From an uncultured Desulfovibrionaceae bacterium (GTDB taxonomy: Bacteria > Desulfobacterota > Desulfovibrionia > Desulfovibrionales > Desulfovibrionaceae): a stretch of 64,000 bases of DNA. Location of the stretch: contig CASGAP010000009.1 in the NCBI GenBank assembly GCA_949299515.1, forward strand, positions 1 to 64,000. Direction: 5' to 3'. A program made the translations under genes and the position numbers. The notes beneath the pieces were generated by a model. The model saw nothing but the letters and a program-made list of their open reading frames with translations. It was not told the DNA's origin and searched no databases. Below are positions 19,357 to 27,932 of this stretch, one piece after another; the first letter of the stretch is position 1, and each line of letters starts with the position of its first letter.

Positions 19357-20751
19357 TTAGTTAGGGCAAACTTCTGCAAAAGCTTTGTCAAGAGCTGCAA
19401 CGATTTCGTCAATTTCTTTCGTTGTAGCGATAAGAGCAGGGCTGAAGCAGAGGGTGTTGTTGAACTTCTTGAAGGAACGGGAAGTTTTGCCGATGATAAC
19501 GCCTTGTTTCATGCAGTTGCCGGCAATAGCACCGAGAACGGATTCGTCAACAGGTTCTTTAGTGGTACGGTCTTTTACAAGTTCCATACCGCAGAACAGG
19601 CCTTTACCGCGAACGTCGCCGATAATGTTGTATTTATCTTTGAGTTCGTTGAGTTTGCCCATGAAGTATTCACCAACTTTGGTTACGTTTTCAAGGAGGT
19701 TTTCTCTTTCGATAATTTCAAGGTTGACGATAGCGGCAGCAGGACCGGATGTGCATCCGCCGAAGGTGGAAATATCACGGAAGTAGCCTTCACGGTCGCT
19801 CGGTTCGGCGATGAAGTCTTGGAATACTTTTTCGGTGGTTACTGTGCAGGAGATAGCAGCGTAACCGGAAGCAACGCCTTTAGCCATGGTAACGATGTCC
19901 GGCTGAACGTCGAAGTGCTGGTAACCGAACCATTTACCGGTTCTGCCGAGACCGCATACAACTTCGTCGATAATGAGGAGGATATCGTATTTTTTGCAGA
20001 TTTCAGAAACTTTTTTGAGGTAGTCCTGAGGAGGAACAAGAACGCCGCCGCCTGCAGTGATAGGTTCTACGATAACACCGCCGACGGTGTCGGGACCTTC
20101 TGCAAGGATAACTTTTTCAAGTTCTTCAGCAAAAAGCTGGCCGAGTTTCGGATCGTTTTGATCAAGACCGTAAGGGTTGCGGTACGGGTTGGCAGCGGGG
20201 AAAGAAACAAAACCCGGAGTAAACGGACCGTATTGGTCACGGCGTTCTTCCTGGCCGCAGGCGGAAAGGGTGGTAATGGTGGTACCATGGTAGTCACGGT
20301 CACGGTAAATGATTTTGTTTTTCTTTCCGCCGTGTTTCAATACAGAAATTTGGCGAACGATTTTGAAAGCTTTTTCGTTAGCTTCAGAACCGGAGTTGGA
20401 GATATATACACGGCTCATTCCGGGCATTTTGGAGATAAGTTTTTCTGCAAAAATAGCGGTCGGGGTGCTGCCGAAGGAGTTGGCGAAGTAGCAGAGTTTT
20501 TTCATTTGTTCTGCAACGGCGTCAACGATTTCTTCACGGCCGTAGCCAACGTTAACAGTCCAAACACCGCCGGAAACGCCGTCAAGGTATTCTTTACCGT
20601 TGATGTCGTATACGCGCATTCCTTTGCCGTGGTCAAAAATGATCGGGTCGGAATTTTCGTATACTTTGTGCTGGGTAAGGTGGTGCCATACATATTTTTT
20701 ATCAAGAGCAATAACTTCAGCAGGTGTAAGTTGTTTTTTGCAGCAAGCCAT
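19357..20751 (-). CDS. tpa: Taurine:pyruvate aminotransferase
   Basis: A 464-residue class III PLP aminotransferase. SNSGSEANEKAFK (about 118-130) binds the cofactor phosphate, Asp262 in IIDEV contacts the pyridine ring, and Lys291 in MAKGVASG is the Schiff-base lysine. The N-terminus DKKYVWHHLTQHK resembles Tpa of Bilophila. It converts taurine and pyruvate to sulfoacetaldehyde and alanine in the cytoplasm. A family-level call alone would be omega-aminotransferase; the placement with ald, xsc and a TRAP system makes taurine the substrate of choice. Codon use is strongly biased, so it is probably abundant. A GGAGG precedes the start. Confidence 0.9.
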   Translation of the reverse strand: MACCKKQLTPAEVIALDKKYVWHHLTQHKVYENSDPIIFDHGKGMRVYDINGKEYLDGVSGGVWTVNVGYGREEIVDAVAEQMKKLCYFANSFGSTPTAIFAEKLISKMPGMSRVYISNSGSEANEKAFKIVRQISVLKHGGKKNKIIYRDRDYHGTTITTLSACGQEERRDQYGPFTPGFVSFPAANPYRNPYGLDQNDPKLGQLFAEELEKVILAEGPDTVGGVIVEPITAGGGVLVPPQDYLKKVSEICKKYDILLIIDEVVCGLGRTGKWFGYQHFDVQPDIVTMAKGVASGYAAISCTVTTEKVFQDFIAEPSDREGYFRDISTFGGCTSGPAAAIVNLEIIERENLLENVTKVGEYFMGKLNELKDKYNIIGDVRGKGLFCGMELVKDRTTKEPVDESVLGAIAGNCMKQGVIIGKTSRSFKKFNNTLCFSPALIATTKEIDEIVAALDKAFAEVCPN

Positions 20752-20785
20752 AATAAGCCTCCGGAAAGGATTGATATAAAGTTAT

Positions 20786-20819
20786 AAAAAAAGTCCATAA
20801 GGGCAGTGCCCTTATGGAC
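20786..20819 (-). terminator. Terminator-like hairpin between ald and tpa
   Basis: A perfect 12-bp stem, GTCCATAAGGGC (20793-20804) with GCCCTTATGGAC (20808-20819), is followed on the minus strand by seven U. It would end most ald transcripts, or stabilise an ald 3' end with partial readthrough into tpa. Confidence 0.85.
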
Positions 20820-20829
20820 ATAATGCGTA

Positions 20830-21951
20830 TTAGAGAACTTCGCTCAGAGCGTGGCATTCCATGCCGAATTTGTCTGCAACGCCTTGGAAGAATACTTTAC
20901 CGTCGTGGGTGTTAAGACCTTTAGCGAGGGATTCGTCAGATTTGCAAGCGTCTTTCCAGCCTTTGTTGGCGAGTTTTACCATGTACGGCAAGGTTGCGTT
21001 GGTAAGGGTAAAGGTGGAAGTACGTGCAACAGCGCCGGGCATATTGCCTACGCAGTAGCAAACAACGCCGTTTTCGGTTTTGAAGGTCGGGTTGTCGTGG
21101 CTGGTAGCACCGTGTTTAGCGGTGGTTTGAACAGCACCGCCTTGGTCGATGGCAACGTCAACGATTACGGAACCGGGTTTCATGGATTTTACCATTTCTT
21201 CGGTTACGAGCTGAGGAGTTGCAGCGCCGGGGATAAGAACGGAACCAACTACAACGTCAGCGTCTTTTACGGCGTGAGCGACGTTGAGTGCGTTGGAGTA
21301 GATGGTTTGGATTTTGTTGCCGTAAAGGTCGTCGATTTCACGCAGACGAGCAATGTTTACGTCAAGAATGGTAACTTTTGCGCCCATGCCGACAGCAACT
21401 TTAGCAGCGTTGAAACCAACAACGCCGGCACCTACAACTACGAAGTTAGCAGCAGGAACACCAGCGGTGCCGCCCATGAGGAGACCCATGCCGCCTTCAC
21501 GTTTGGTAAGGAGCTGTGCACCAACCTGGGCAGCCATGCGGCCTGCAACTTCAGACATAGGAGCGAGAAGAGGAAGCTGACGGTTAGGAAGCTGAACGGT
21601 TTCGTAAGCGATAGCGGTTACTTTCTTTTCAATGAGAGCTTTGGTGAGTTCCGGTTCAGCAGCAAGGTGAAGGTAAGTAAAGAGAACCATGCCTTCGCGG
21701 AAATATTTGAATTCGGGTTCGAGGGGTTCTTTTACTTTAACAACCATGTCGCCGCTCCAAGCTTCGGCAGCGGTAGCAACGATGGTAGCGCCAGCGGCGG
21801 TATAGTCAGCGTCGGCAATACCGATTTCGGTACCGGCATTGGTTTCTACCAATACTTTGTGGCCGGCGTCAGCAAGAGCTTTTACTCCTGCAGGGGTAAT
21901 ACCAACACGATATTCTTGGTTTTTAATTTCTTTTGGAATACTAACGATCAT
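20830..21951 (-). CDS. ald: Alanine dehydrogenase
   Basis: A 373-residue NAD-dependent enzyme. The N-terminus [20 protein letters not shown] is diagnostic, the Rossmann motif is [20 protein letters not shown], and YLHLAAEP plus [11 protein letters not shown] carry the catalytic His and Asp. It oxidises alanine to pyruvate and ammonia, regenerating the amino acceptor for Tpa. It is transcribed from a sigma-54-type promoter about 75 bp upstream and lies directly before tpa. Codon bias is strong. The GGAG RBS is clear. Confidence 0.95.
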   Translation of the reverse strand: MIVSIPKEIKNQEYRVGITPAGVKALADAGHKVLVETNAGTEIGIADADYTAAGATIVATAAEAWSGDMVVKVKEPLEPEFKYFREGMVLFTYLHLAAEPELTKALIEKKVTAIAYETVQLPNRQLPLLAPMSEVAGRMAAQVGAQLLTKREGGMGLLMGGTAGVPAANFVVVGAGVVGFNAAKVAVGMGAKVTILDVNIARLREIDDLYGNKIQTIYSNALNVAHAVKDADVVVGSVLIPGAATPQLVTEEMVKSMKPGSVIVDVAIDQGGAVQTTAKHGATSHDNPTFKTENGVVCYCVGNMPGAVARTSTFTLTNATLPYMVKLANKGWKDACKSDESLAKGLNTHDGKVFFQGVADKFGMECHALSEVL

Positions 21952-22021
21952 TTTGTCTTCTCCTAAAAAGTTTTAAATGTATGTTTAACAGGCCCTGCCT
22001 GTTTAACCTTCCGCCCTTCTT

Positions 22022-22041
22022 AAAGCAAATCTTGTTCCAAA
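22022..22041 (-). promoter_or_regulatory. Sigma-54 promoter of ald-tpa
   Basis: On the minus strand TTGGAACAAGATTTGCTTT has the -24 GG (22037-22038) and -12 GC (22025-22026) with exactly ten bases between. The gene for a sigma-54 activator lies just upstream. Confidence 0.75.
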
Positions 22042-22128
22042 ATGAACATTTTTAAAATTATTTTTTTTATTCTGTTGAAAAGCTTGAGAAAAAAAATAAC
22101 AATGGATAATTATAATTTTCACAAAAAG

Positions 22129-22166
22129 AAAAATGCATTGTTTCGGCAGACAAACAATGCATTTTT
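22129..22166. terminator. Long hairpin after the activator gene, possibly also an activator site
   Basis: A 15-bp perfect stem, AAATGCATTGTTT (22131-22143) with AAACAATGCATTT (22152-22164) plus two A-T pairs outside, ends in A/T runs on both strands. It would terminate the regulator gene. Its arms carry the TGCATTG motif also found in the direct repeats at 23962 and 24004, and it lies about 105-140 bp upstream of the ald -12 element, an enhancer-like distance. Confidence 0.75.
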
Positions 22167-22177
22167 GACTTGATGTT

Positions 22178-23929
22178 TCAGTCAGAAATTTTTATGCCTA
22201 AATGTTTGGCTTTGCGCACAACCGTTGACTGGCTGATTCCGAGTTTTTTTGCGGCTTTGTAAGTGCTGCCTTCCTGCACCAGGGCATCTTTAATCATGGA
22301 ATATTCCAATTCAAAAACAGCTTCTTCCAGGGTTTTGTCATTAACATTAATAGATGTGTGTGTGCTGTCGCTGTCTTTTTCCGCAAAAACATAGGGGTGC
22401 AGGTCTGTGGGCCTGATAATGTTTCCTTCGGTCATGGCGGCAAGATATTCAACAGCGCCGCGCAGTTCGCGCACGTTGCCCGGCCATGAGTAGGAGGAAA
22501 GTGCCAGCAGCGTTTTGGGGGCAAAGCTTTTTATGGTGTTGAGGCGTTTGCAGGCATCGGCCAGGAAAGATTTGGCAAGTTCGGGTATGTCTTCCTGTCT
22601 TTGCCGCAGCGGGGGGATATTAACATTTAATATATGAAGTCTGTAATAAAGGTCTTCGCGGAATTCCTTGCGTTTGACCAGTTCGTCCAGCGGTCTGTTG
22701 GTTGCGGCGATGATACGCACGTCTACATTAATCAGTGTATTTCCGCCAACGCGGTGAAAACCGTAGTTATCCAGCACGTGCAGCAGTTTTGCCTGAACGG
22801 AAAGCGGCAGTTCCCCGATTTCGTCAAGAAGCAGGGTGCCTTTGTCCGCCTGTTCAAAATAGCCTTTTTTGCCGGCTTGGTCCGCTCCGGTAAAGGAGCC
22901 TTTTTCATAGCCGAACAGTTCGGAATCAATGAGAGATTCCGCAATGGCCGCGCAGTTTATGGCGATAAAGGGTTTGTCTTTGCGGGGGCTGTGTTCATGA
23001 ATAAACGAAGCAGCAAGGCTTTTGCCTGTGCCGGTTTCTCCCAGCAAAAGTACGGAAGATGTGGATTTTGCAACTTTTTTCAGCTGTTCCAGACAGTTTT
23101 GAAAAACTTTGCTGGTTCCGATGTATTTGGAGCCGTTTTCAAATTTTTTCAGTTCGCCTTTGTATTGTTTGACGGTTTGTTCCGCGTCCAAAACTTTCTT
23201 GTGCAGGTCATCATATTCGGACATATCGCGGATAAGCGCCACAACGCGTTTGACATTGCCGCTGTCGTCCAGAATCGGCGTACTGGTGTTGAGGCAGTGG
23301 CGGCCGTTTGAATAGTCGTCGAACTGGGTAACGGTTTTCTTTTGCGCCAGGGCGTCAAGAGTAACGCAGCTGGTAAATTTTCCCTGCATCATGGGGATAG
23401 TTACGTGCTTGCCGACAACATCTTTTGAACTGATGCCGGCAATGCGTTTCAGGGCTTTGTTGGCGTAAAGGGTTATGCCGTTGCCGTCGATGATCCATAT
23501 GCCGTCGTGTATGGAGTCCAGCAGAATTTCAAATTCATGCAGGAGCAGTTCGTAGCGTTCGTTTTGCTGATACGGCATTTCCACCCAAAAAATAAAGACG
23601 AGTGCTTCTTCAAGCTGCAGGCCGAAATCGCGGTTGCGGATTTTTTTCTTGAAACACAGGAAGCTTCTTTGGTCAACCGAAAAGGTTCTGGCTTCGCCGT
23701 CAGGCGGAACTTGTCCGATAAAATCGGTATGCGTTGCCCCCATTTTTTTTAGGAGCTGTGACAGTTCTTTGCCCTGGAGTTTATTTTCAGCCGTATCGAA
23801 AAATCGTTCCGCTTTTTCATTTGCCGCAAGTATTTTGCCGGAATTTTCGTGTACCAGGCAGGCGTACAGCGGTACGGGAAAATATTCAAGGATTTGCTTC
23901 AGAATTTCGGGATAATCATTGTTAAACAT
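22178..23929 (-). CDS. Sigma-54-dependent activator with two PAS domains, probable taurine regulator
   Basis: A ~583-residue protein. Two PAS-like domains (about 5-100 and 130-240; INGITLYANKALKRIAG-type segments) are followed by a short coiled linker, then an AAA+ domain with Walker A GETGTGKS, the sigma-contact loop GSFTGAD (Ser instead of the usual Ala), and LLLDEIGEL. The C-terminal HTH reads TYKAAKKLGISQSTVVRKAKHLGI. The start at 23929 follows AGGT. Sigma-54 promoters precede ald and xsc, and a perfect direct repeat lies just upstream, so it most likely activates taurine catabolism on sensing taurine or a product with a PAS domain. Confidence 0.88.
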   Translation of the reverse strand: MFNNDYPEILKQILEYFPVPLYACLVHENSGKILAANEKAERFFDTAENKLQGKELSQLLKKMGATHTDFIGQVPPDGEARTFSVDQRSFLCFKKKIRNRDFGLQLEEALVFIFWVEMPYQQNERYELLLHEFEILLDSIHDGIWIIDGNGITLYANKALKRIAGISSKDVVGKHVTIPMMQGKFTSCVTLDALAQKKTVTQFDDYSNGRHCLNTSTPILDDSGNVKRVVALIRDMSEYDDLHKKVLDAEQTVKQYKGELKKFENGSKYIGTSKVFQNCLEQLKKVAKSTSSVLLLGETGTGKSLAASFIHEHSPRKDKPFIAINCAAIAESLIDSELFGYEKGSFTGADQAGKKGYFEQADKGTLLLDEIGELPLSVQAKLLHVLDNYGFHRVGGNTLINVDVRIIAATNRPLDELVKRKEFREDLYYRLHILNVNIPPLRQRQEDIPELAKSFLADACKRLNTIKSFAPKTLLALSSYSWPGNVRELRGAVEYLAAMTEGNIIRPTDLHPYVFAEKDSDSTHTSINVNDKTLEEAVFELEYSMIKDALVQEGSTYKAAKKLGISQSTVVRKAKHLGIKISD

Positions 23930-23961
23930 AACATACCTATTTATAATGATAAAAAATGCGG

Positions 23962-24023
23962 CAAGTTGTATTTGCATTGAATATCATATAATTGTTCAAA
24001 AATCAAGTTGTATTTGCATTGAA
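23962..24023. promoter_or_regulatory. Perfect 20-bp direct repeat upstream of the activator gene
   Basis: CAAGTTGTATTTGCATTGAA occurs at 23962-23981 and again at 24004-24023, identical and 42 bp apart start to start, i.e. about four helical turns on the same face. It lies in the divergent region between the activator and the TRAP genes. It is best read as a tandem binding site for the adjacent activator. Confidence 0.75.
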
Positions 24024-24134
24024 AGTTTTATCCGTTTGTTTTTATTAGACATTATGTTTTTTATGTAATAAGGTGTATGGTTTTATATAAAAAGAGATAT
24101 ATTTTATGGAAAAATAAAAATTTTTAAGGCTGTA

Positions 24135-24163
24135 TTGACAAAAGAATCAGAATGGAATAATGT
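24135..24163 (+). promoter_or_regulatory. Promoter of the TRAP transporter operon
   Basis: A perfect TTGACA (24135-24140), 17-bp spacer and TAATGT form a good sigma-70 promoter. A weak sigma-54-like match (GG-N10-GA) overlaps it but lacks the conserved -12 C. Confidence 0.65.
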
Positions 24164-24224
24164 CTGAAATTAATAAGTGAAAAAATATTTTTTACTTATT
24201 TCAAAGTGTTACAAGGAGTTTTTT

Positions 24225-25229
24225 ATGAAAGTAAAAGCATTGTTGACAGCTGTTGCTGTGGTGTTTGCAAGTGCTACGAGTGCATTTGCGGCATATGACG
24301 GTCCGAAATTGAACTTCAGAGTTGCCCATACAACTCCTCCGGGAAACCACATTACTCTTGCTTTTGAAAAATTTAAGGAACTGGTTGAAGAAAAAAGCGA
24401 CGGAAAAATAAAAGTACAGGTTTTTCCCAATGCAATTTTGGGCAGTGACCGTGTTTTGATGGAAAGCGCTCAGCGCGGCACCATTGAAATGGCTGTAAGC
24501 TCAACTCCGAATATGGCAAGTTTTTCTCCTTACTATCAGGTTTTTGACCTGCCTTACATTACTTCCGCAAAATATCAGCAGAATTTCTATAAAGCCATCG
24601 ACAACGGCCCGCTGGCTGATTATATGAAAAAAATCTCCAATGAAATCGGCTTGGAACCCATTATGTGGGCTGAATACGGTTACAGACATTTTGTGTCCGT
24701 AAAACCCATGAAAGGCGTTGCCGATTTGGCCGGTGTTAAAATGAGAACAACCGATTCTCCCATTGAAATCGAAGTTGCCAAAGTGCTTAAAATGAACCCG
24801 ACTCCTGTTGCCTGGGGCGAAACATATACTGCGCTGCAGCAAAAAACCATTGACGGCGAAGGCAATACTTTCCCCCATCTCTTCGGTGCAAAGCATCACG
24901 AAGTTTTGAAATATGCCATTACTTCCGCTCATAACTACAGTATGCAGGTTATGATGGCCAACAAGAAATGGTGGGATTCTCTTGATCCCAAGGCTCAGGC
25001 CGTGATTAAAGAAGCCGTTGTGGGCGCTCTTGAATATCAAAGAAATGTTTTGTATCCCGAAAATGAAGCCCGCGCCCGTCAAGGATTTATCGACGCAGGC
25101 ATTCAGATTACGGATTTGACCGACGAACAGCTTGCAGAACTCAGACAGCTTGTTCAGCCTGTTTGGGATAAATTCCTGCCGCAGCTTCCGCCTGATTTGG
25201 TACAGTTGGTTCAAGATACGCAAAAGTAA
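24225..25229 (+). CDS. TRAP transporter solute-binding protein (DctP type), probable taurine binder
   Basis: A 334-residue periplasmic protein with a signal peptide (MKVKALLTAVAVVFASATSA, cut near AFA-A). The family motifs are RVAHTTPPGN, FPNAILGSDRVLMESAQRG, VKMRTTDSP (the Arg that normally binds a substrate carboxylate, here perhaps the sulfonate) and TALQQKTIDGEGNTF. The start at 24225 follows AAGGAG. It captures substrate for the membrane protein encoded next. Taurine as substrate is inferred from the surrounding genes. Confidence 0.85.
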   Translation: MKVKALLTAVAVVFASATSAFAAYDGPKLNFRVAHTTPPGNHITLAFEKFKELVEEKSDGKIKVQVFPNAILGSDRVLMESAQRGTIEMAVSSTPNMASFSPYYQVFDLPYITSAKYQQNFYKAIDNGPLADYMKKISNEIGLEPIMWAEYGYRHFVSVKPMKGVADLAGVKMRTTDSPIEIEVAKVLKMNPTPVAWGETYTALQQKTIDGEGNTFPHLFGAKHHEVLKYAITSAHNYSMQVMMANKKWWDSLDPKAQAVIKEAVVGALEYQRNVLYPENEARARQGFIDAGIQITDLTDEQLAELRQLVQPVWDKFLPQLPPDLVQLVQDTQK

Positions 25230-25242
25230 AATAGTGCATGAC

Positions 25243-25272
25243 AAAGCCACTATTTCGATAGTGGCTTTTTTT
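25243..25272 (+). terminator. Intercistronic hairpin between binding protein and permease genes
   Basis: AAAGCCACTAT (25243-25253) pairs with ATAGTGGCTTT (25258-25268), then a T-run. It would keep the binding protein in excess over the permease. Confidence 0.85.
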
Positions 25273-25291
25273 GTTTTTTTTGGAGAATTTT

Positions 25292-27220
25292 ATGAGTAAA
25301 ATAGGTAAATTGGCCGACAGTTTGGAAAAACCGTTTTTGTTCGCAGGTATTATATTAATGATATTTGTCATTACCTATCAGACTTTTTTCAGATATTTCA
25401 TGACAACAACCATGGAATTTCTCTCTTCTGAGGATGTGATTAATTTTTTCAGCATGACGCTGGGTTTTACCGGTGCGGCAGCGAAGTTTGCCGAGTGGCG
25501 CGATGGGCTCAGCCAAATAGTCGGGTATGCCGTATGGACTGAAGAAGCTGCTCGGTATATTTTTATTTGGACTACATATCTGGCTATTCCCATTGCCATT
25601 AAAAAAAGATCCAATATCCGCGTGGATGCGCTTTTTATTAAATTTTCCGAACGGGTGCAGAACCTATTGTGGGTAACCATTGATTTGCTGCTTTTGTTTT
25701 TTACGTTTACTATCTGCTATAAAGGCTGGCAGTATGTTTCCATGCAGATGCAGTTTCCGCAGTATACGGCCGCTCTGCGTTTGCCGTATTATGTTCCCTA
25801 TTTTATTTTGCCGCTGGGATTCGGACTGATGATTATACGCACCTGCGAATCTTTGCTTTCACAGTTAAAACTTACCGGCATTAAAGATTTTCTTGTCGGC
25901 GCGGTTATAGCGGCGGTTATTGTTCTGCCCGTATTTCTTTGGGAAGATGCCAATGCAATCATTATGCTTTTCGGCTATTTTATTTTGCTGCTGATGTTCG
26001 GTGTTCCCGTTGCGTTTGGTTTGGGGATTTCTGCGTTATTGACGATTATTGCGGCAGGAACGCTGCCTATTGACTATGTGGCAGGCGTTGCTTTTACGTC
26101 CATTGACAGCTTCCCGATCATGGCAATTCCTTTCTTTATTGCTGCCGGTGTGTTTATGGGTGCAGGCGGTTTGTCCGAACGTTTGCTGAATTTGGCTGAC
26201 GAACTGCTGGGCGGCCTTGTCGGCGGCATGGCGCTTGCCAGCATCGCGACTTGTATGTTTTTTGCAGCAATCAGCGGGTCAGGTCCTGCAACTGTTGCGG
26301 CAATCGGTGCTATCACCATTCCTGCCATGGTTCAGCGCGGGTATGACAAAATGTTTGCTGCGGCTGTTGTTGCTGCCGCCGGTGCCATCGGTGTTATGAT
26401 ACCGCCGAGCAACCCATTTGTTGTTTACGGTGTTACCGCGCAGGCTTCCATCGGCGACTTGTTCTTGGCCGGTATTATTCCCGGAGTTTTGACAGGTTTT
26501 GCCCTTATGGGGGTAACGTATTATATCGCTAAAAAGAATAATTGGCGCGGCGAGAGCAGAAAAAGAAACCTTGCTTCTCTGTCAAAAGCTTTTTGGAATG
26601 CAAAATGGGCTATTTTGGTGCCGGTAATTGTTCTTGGCGGAATTTACGGCGGTCTTATGACTCCCACGGAAGCCGCTGCCGTTGCTGCTCTGTACGGTCT
26701 CATAGTCGGTGTTTTTGTTTACAAGGAATTGAATTTGAAGAAATTGTTCGATTCCTGCGTGGAAAGCGCCAATATGTCATCAGTTATTATTATGCTGATG
26801 TCCATGGCCACTATATTCGGCAATGTTATGACTTTGGAGTCAATTCCTCAGCAGATCGCCCGTCTTATTCTGCAAATTACGGAAAACCCGATAATCATTA
26901 TTTTGCTGATCAATATTCTGCTGCTGTGGATCGGTACTTTTATGGAAGCACTGGCCGCCATTGTTATTTTGACGCCGATTTTGCTTCCGCTTGCACTGCA
27001 GATCGGATTAAATCCGATTCACTTTGGGGTTATCATCGTCGTAAACCTGGCGATCGGTTTCATTACGCCTCCGGTTGGCGTTAACCTGTTTGTTGCAAGC
27101 GGCATTGCCGAAGCAAAGATTCAGTCTATTGCCAGGGCATCTGTTCCGTTCCTGCTTGCCATGCTGGCAGTGCTGCTGTTTGTAACCTATATTCCGCAGA
27201 TTTCTTTATTCCTTCTTTAG
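25292..27220 (+). CDS. TRAP transporter fused small and large membrane subunits (DctQM)
   Basis: A 642-residue inner-membrane protein. Residues 1-~200 are a four-helix DctQ-like domain (FFRYFMTTTMEFLSSEDVINF), and the rest is a DctM domain of about 12 helices with AISGSGPATVAAIGAITIPAM, GVMIPPSNPFVVYGV and IGFITPPVGVNLFVASGI. Q and M are usually separate genes; the fusion is known in some TRAP systems. It uses the sodium gradient to move substrate delivered by the binding protein. The start at 25292 follows TTGGAG. Confidence 0.92.
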   Translation: MSKIGKLADSLEKPFLFAGIILMIFVITYQTFFRYFMTTTMEFLSSEDVINFFSMTLGFTGAAAKFAEWRDGLSQIVGYAVWTEEAARYIFIWTTYLAIPIAIKKRSNIRVDALFIKFSERVQNLLWVTIDLLLLFFTFTICYKGWQYVSMQMQFPQYTAALRLPYYVPYFILPLGFGLMIIRTCESLLSQLKLTGIKDFLVGAVIAAVIVLPVFLWEDANAIIMLFGYFILLLMFGVPVAFGLGISALLTIIAAGTLPIDYVAGVAFTSIDSFPIMAIPFFIAAGVFMGAGGLSERLLNLADELLGGLVGGMALASIATCMFFAAISGSGPATVAAIGAITIPAMVQRGYDKMFAAAVVAAAGAIGVMIPPSNPFVVYGVTAQASIGDLFLAGIIPGVLTGFALMGVTYYIAKKNNWRGESRKRNLASLSKAFWNAKWAILVPVIVLGGIYGGLMTPTEAAAVAALYGLIVGVFVYKELNLKKLFDSCVESANMSSVIIMLMSMATIFGNVMTLESIPQQIARLILQITENPIIIILLINILLLWIGTFMEALAAIVILTPILLPLALQIGLNPIHFGVIIVVNLAIGFITPPVGVNLFVASGIAEAKIQSIARASVPFLLAMLAVLLFVTYIPQISLFLL

Positions 27221-27230
27221 GGAGCAGGAT

Positions 27231-27644
27231 ATGAATGTGTTGGAAGAAAGTAATATTATGCAGGCAATGCAAAAATTTATGGAATTGCATAAAAATTCAC
27301 AAGATACGCCTGTTACTGTTGCCATTTGCTCTTGTACGGGCGAGTGCGTTTTTCTTCTGAAAATGGACAAGGCTCCGCAGCTGTCTTATGAGATAGCTAT
27401 TAATAAGGCAAAAACGTCTGCGGTCATGAAGGTAACAACCCGTGCGTTTCATGAAAGGCTGGTCAAGGAAAATCTGTCCATTGCGGATTTTTGCGGATCG
27501 GGCACAACCGGTCTTGTAGGCGGTGTGCCGATTTTTGCGGACGGCGAAATTGCCGGCGGCATCGGCATAAGCGGCTGCAAGCCTGAGCATGATGAAGAAC
27601 TTGCGTATCGGCTTTTGTCCTATTTGCTTGAAAATAAAGCATAA
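27231..27644 (+). CDS. GlcG/HbpS-family (DUF336) protein
   Basis: A 137-residue cytoplasmic protein with the family pattern: VTVAICSCTGECVFLLKMDKAP, INKAKTSAVM, then GGVPIFADGEIAGGIGISG. Members occur beside catabolic genes and some bind haem or small cofactors; the role is not settled. It starts 10 bp behind the TRAP permease with a GGAG, so it belongs to that operon. The segment CSCTGEC with three close cysteines, plus CGSG and SGC later, gives more cysteine than I would expect and hints at metal or redox sensitivity. Confidence 0.82.
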   Translation: MNVLEESNIMQAMQKFMELHKNSQDTPVTVAICSCTGECVFLLKMDKAPQLSYEIAINKAKTSAVMKVTTRAFHERLVKENLSIADFCGSGTTGLVGGVPIFADGEIAGGIGISGCKPEHDEELAYRLLSYLLENKA

Positions 27645-27703
27645 AAAGACTGTAATTCAAAACTGCATTATTAATGCTGCTGAAAGAAAGTAAATAAGTC
27701 ATG

Positions 27704-27714
27704 AATGCATTGTT
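27704..27714 (+). promoter_or_regulatory. Candidate activator site upstream of xsc
   Basis: AATGCATTGTT matches the hairpin arm near ald (22132-22142) and shares TGCATTG with the direct repeats by the activator gene. It lies about 75 bp upstream of the xsc -24 element, a usual enhancer distance. Confidence 0.45.
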
Positions 27715-27785
27715 GGCAGAGGTTATGTGCGGAGAAATATGACTGCACATTTTTTCACAATTGATTTTTATAGGCTTTTTGTCTT

Positions 27786-27802
27786 CGGCACACTATATGC
27801 AA
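27786..27802 (+). promoter_or_regulatory. Sigma-54 promoter of xsc
   Basis: CGGCACACTATATGCAA has GG (27787-27788) and GC (27799-27800) with ten bases between; the -24 half GGCAC is perfect. It leaves a leader of about 120 bases before xsc. No gene is seen in 27645-27932. Confidence 0.72.
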
Positions 27803-27932
27803 TATTAGAGGCAGAAAGACTGATTGTCTTGCTTGTGTGTTATAGGATGATATCATTCTTGAAATATAAGATTGGTATTTGGAAATTTCAAAACTTAACA
27901 TTTAACAAAAGAGTATTACTCGGAGGATTATC

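Noticed and set aside
19504-20787. 427-codon open frame antisense to tpa
   Set aside because: Shadow of a strongly biased real gene; no ribosome site or domain.
20851-21966. 371-codon open frame antisense to ald
   Set aside because: Shadow of ald for the same reason.
24153-24170. Sigma-54 promoter for the TRAP operon
   Set aside because: The -12 element reads GA, not GC, and a good sigma-70 promoter overlaps.
27713-27732. Alternative sigma-54 promoter TTGGCAGAGGTTATGTGC before xsc
   Set aside because: The -24 to -12 spacing is two bases too long; the site at 27786 fits exactly.
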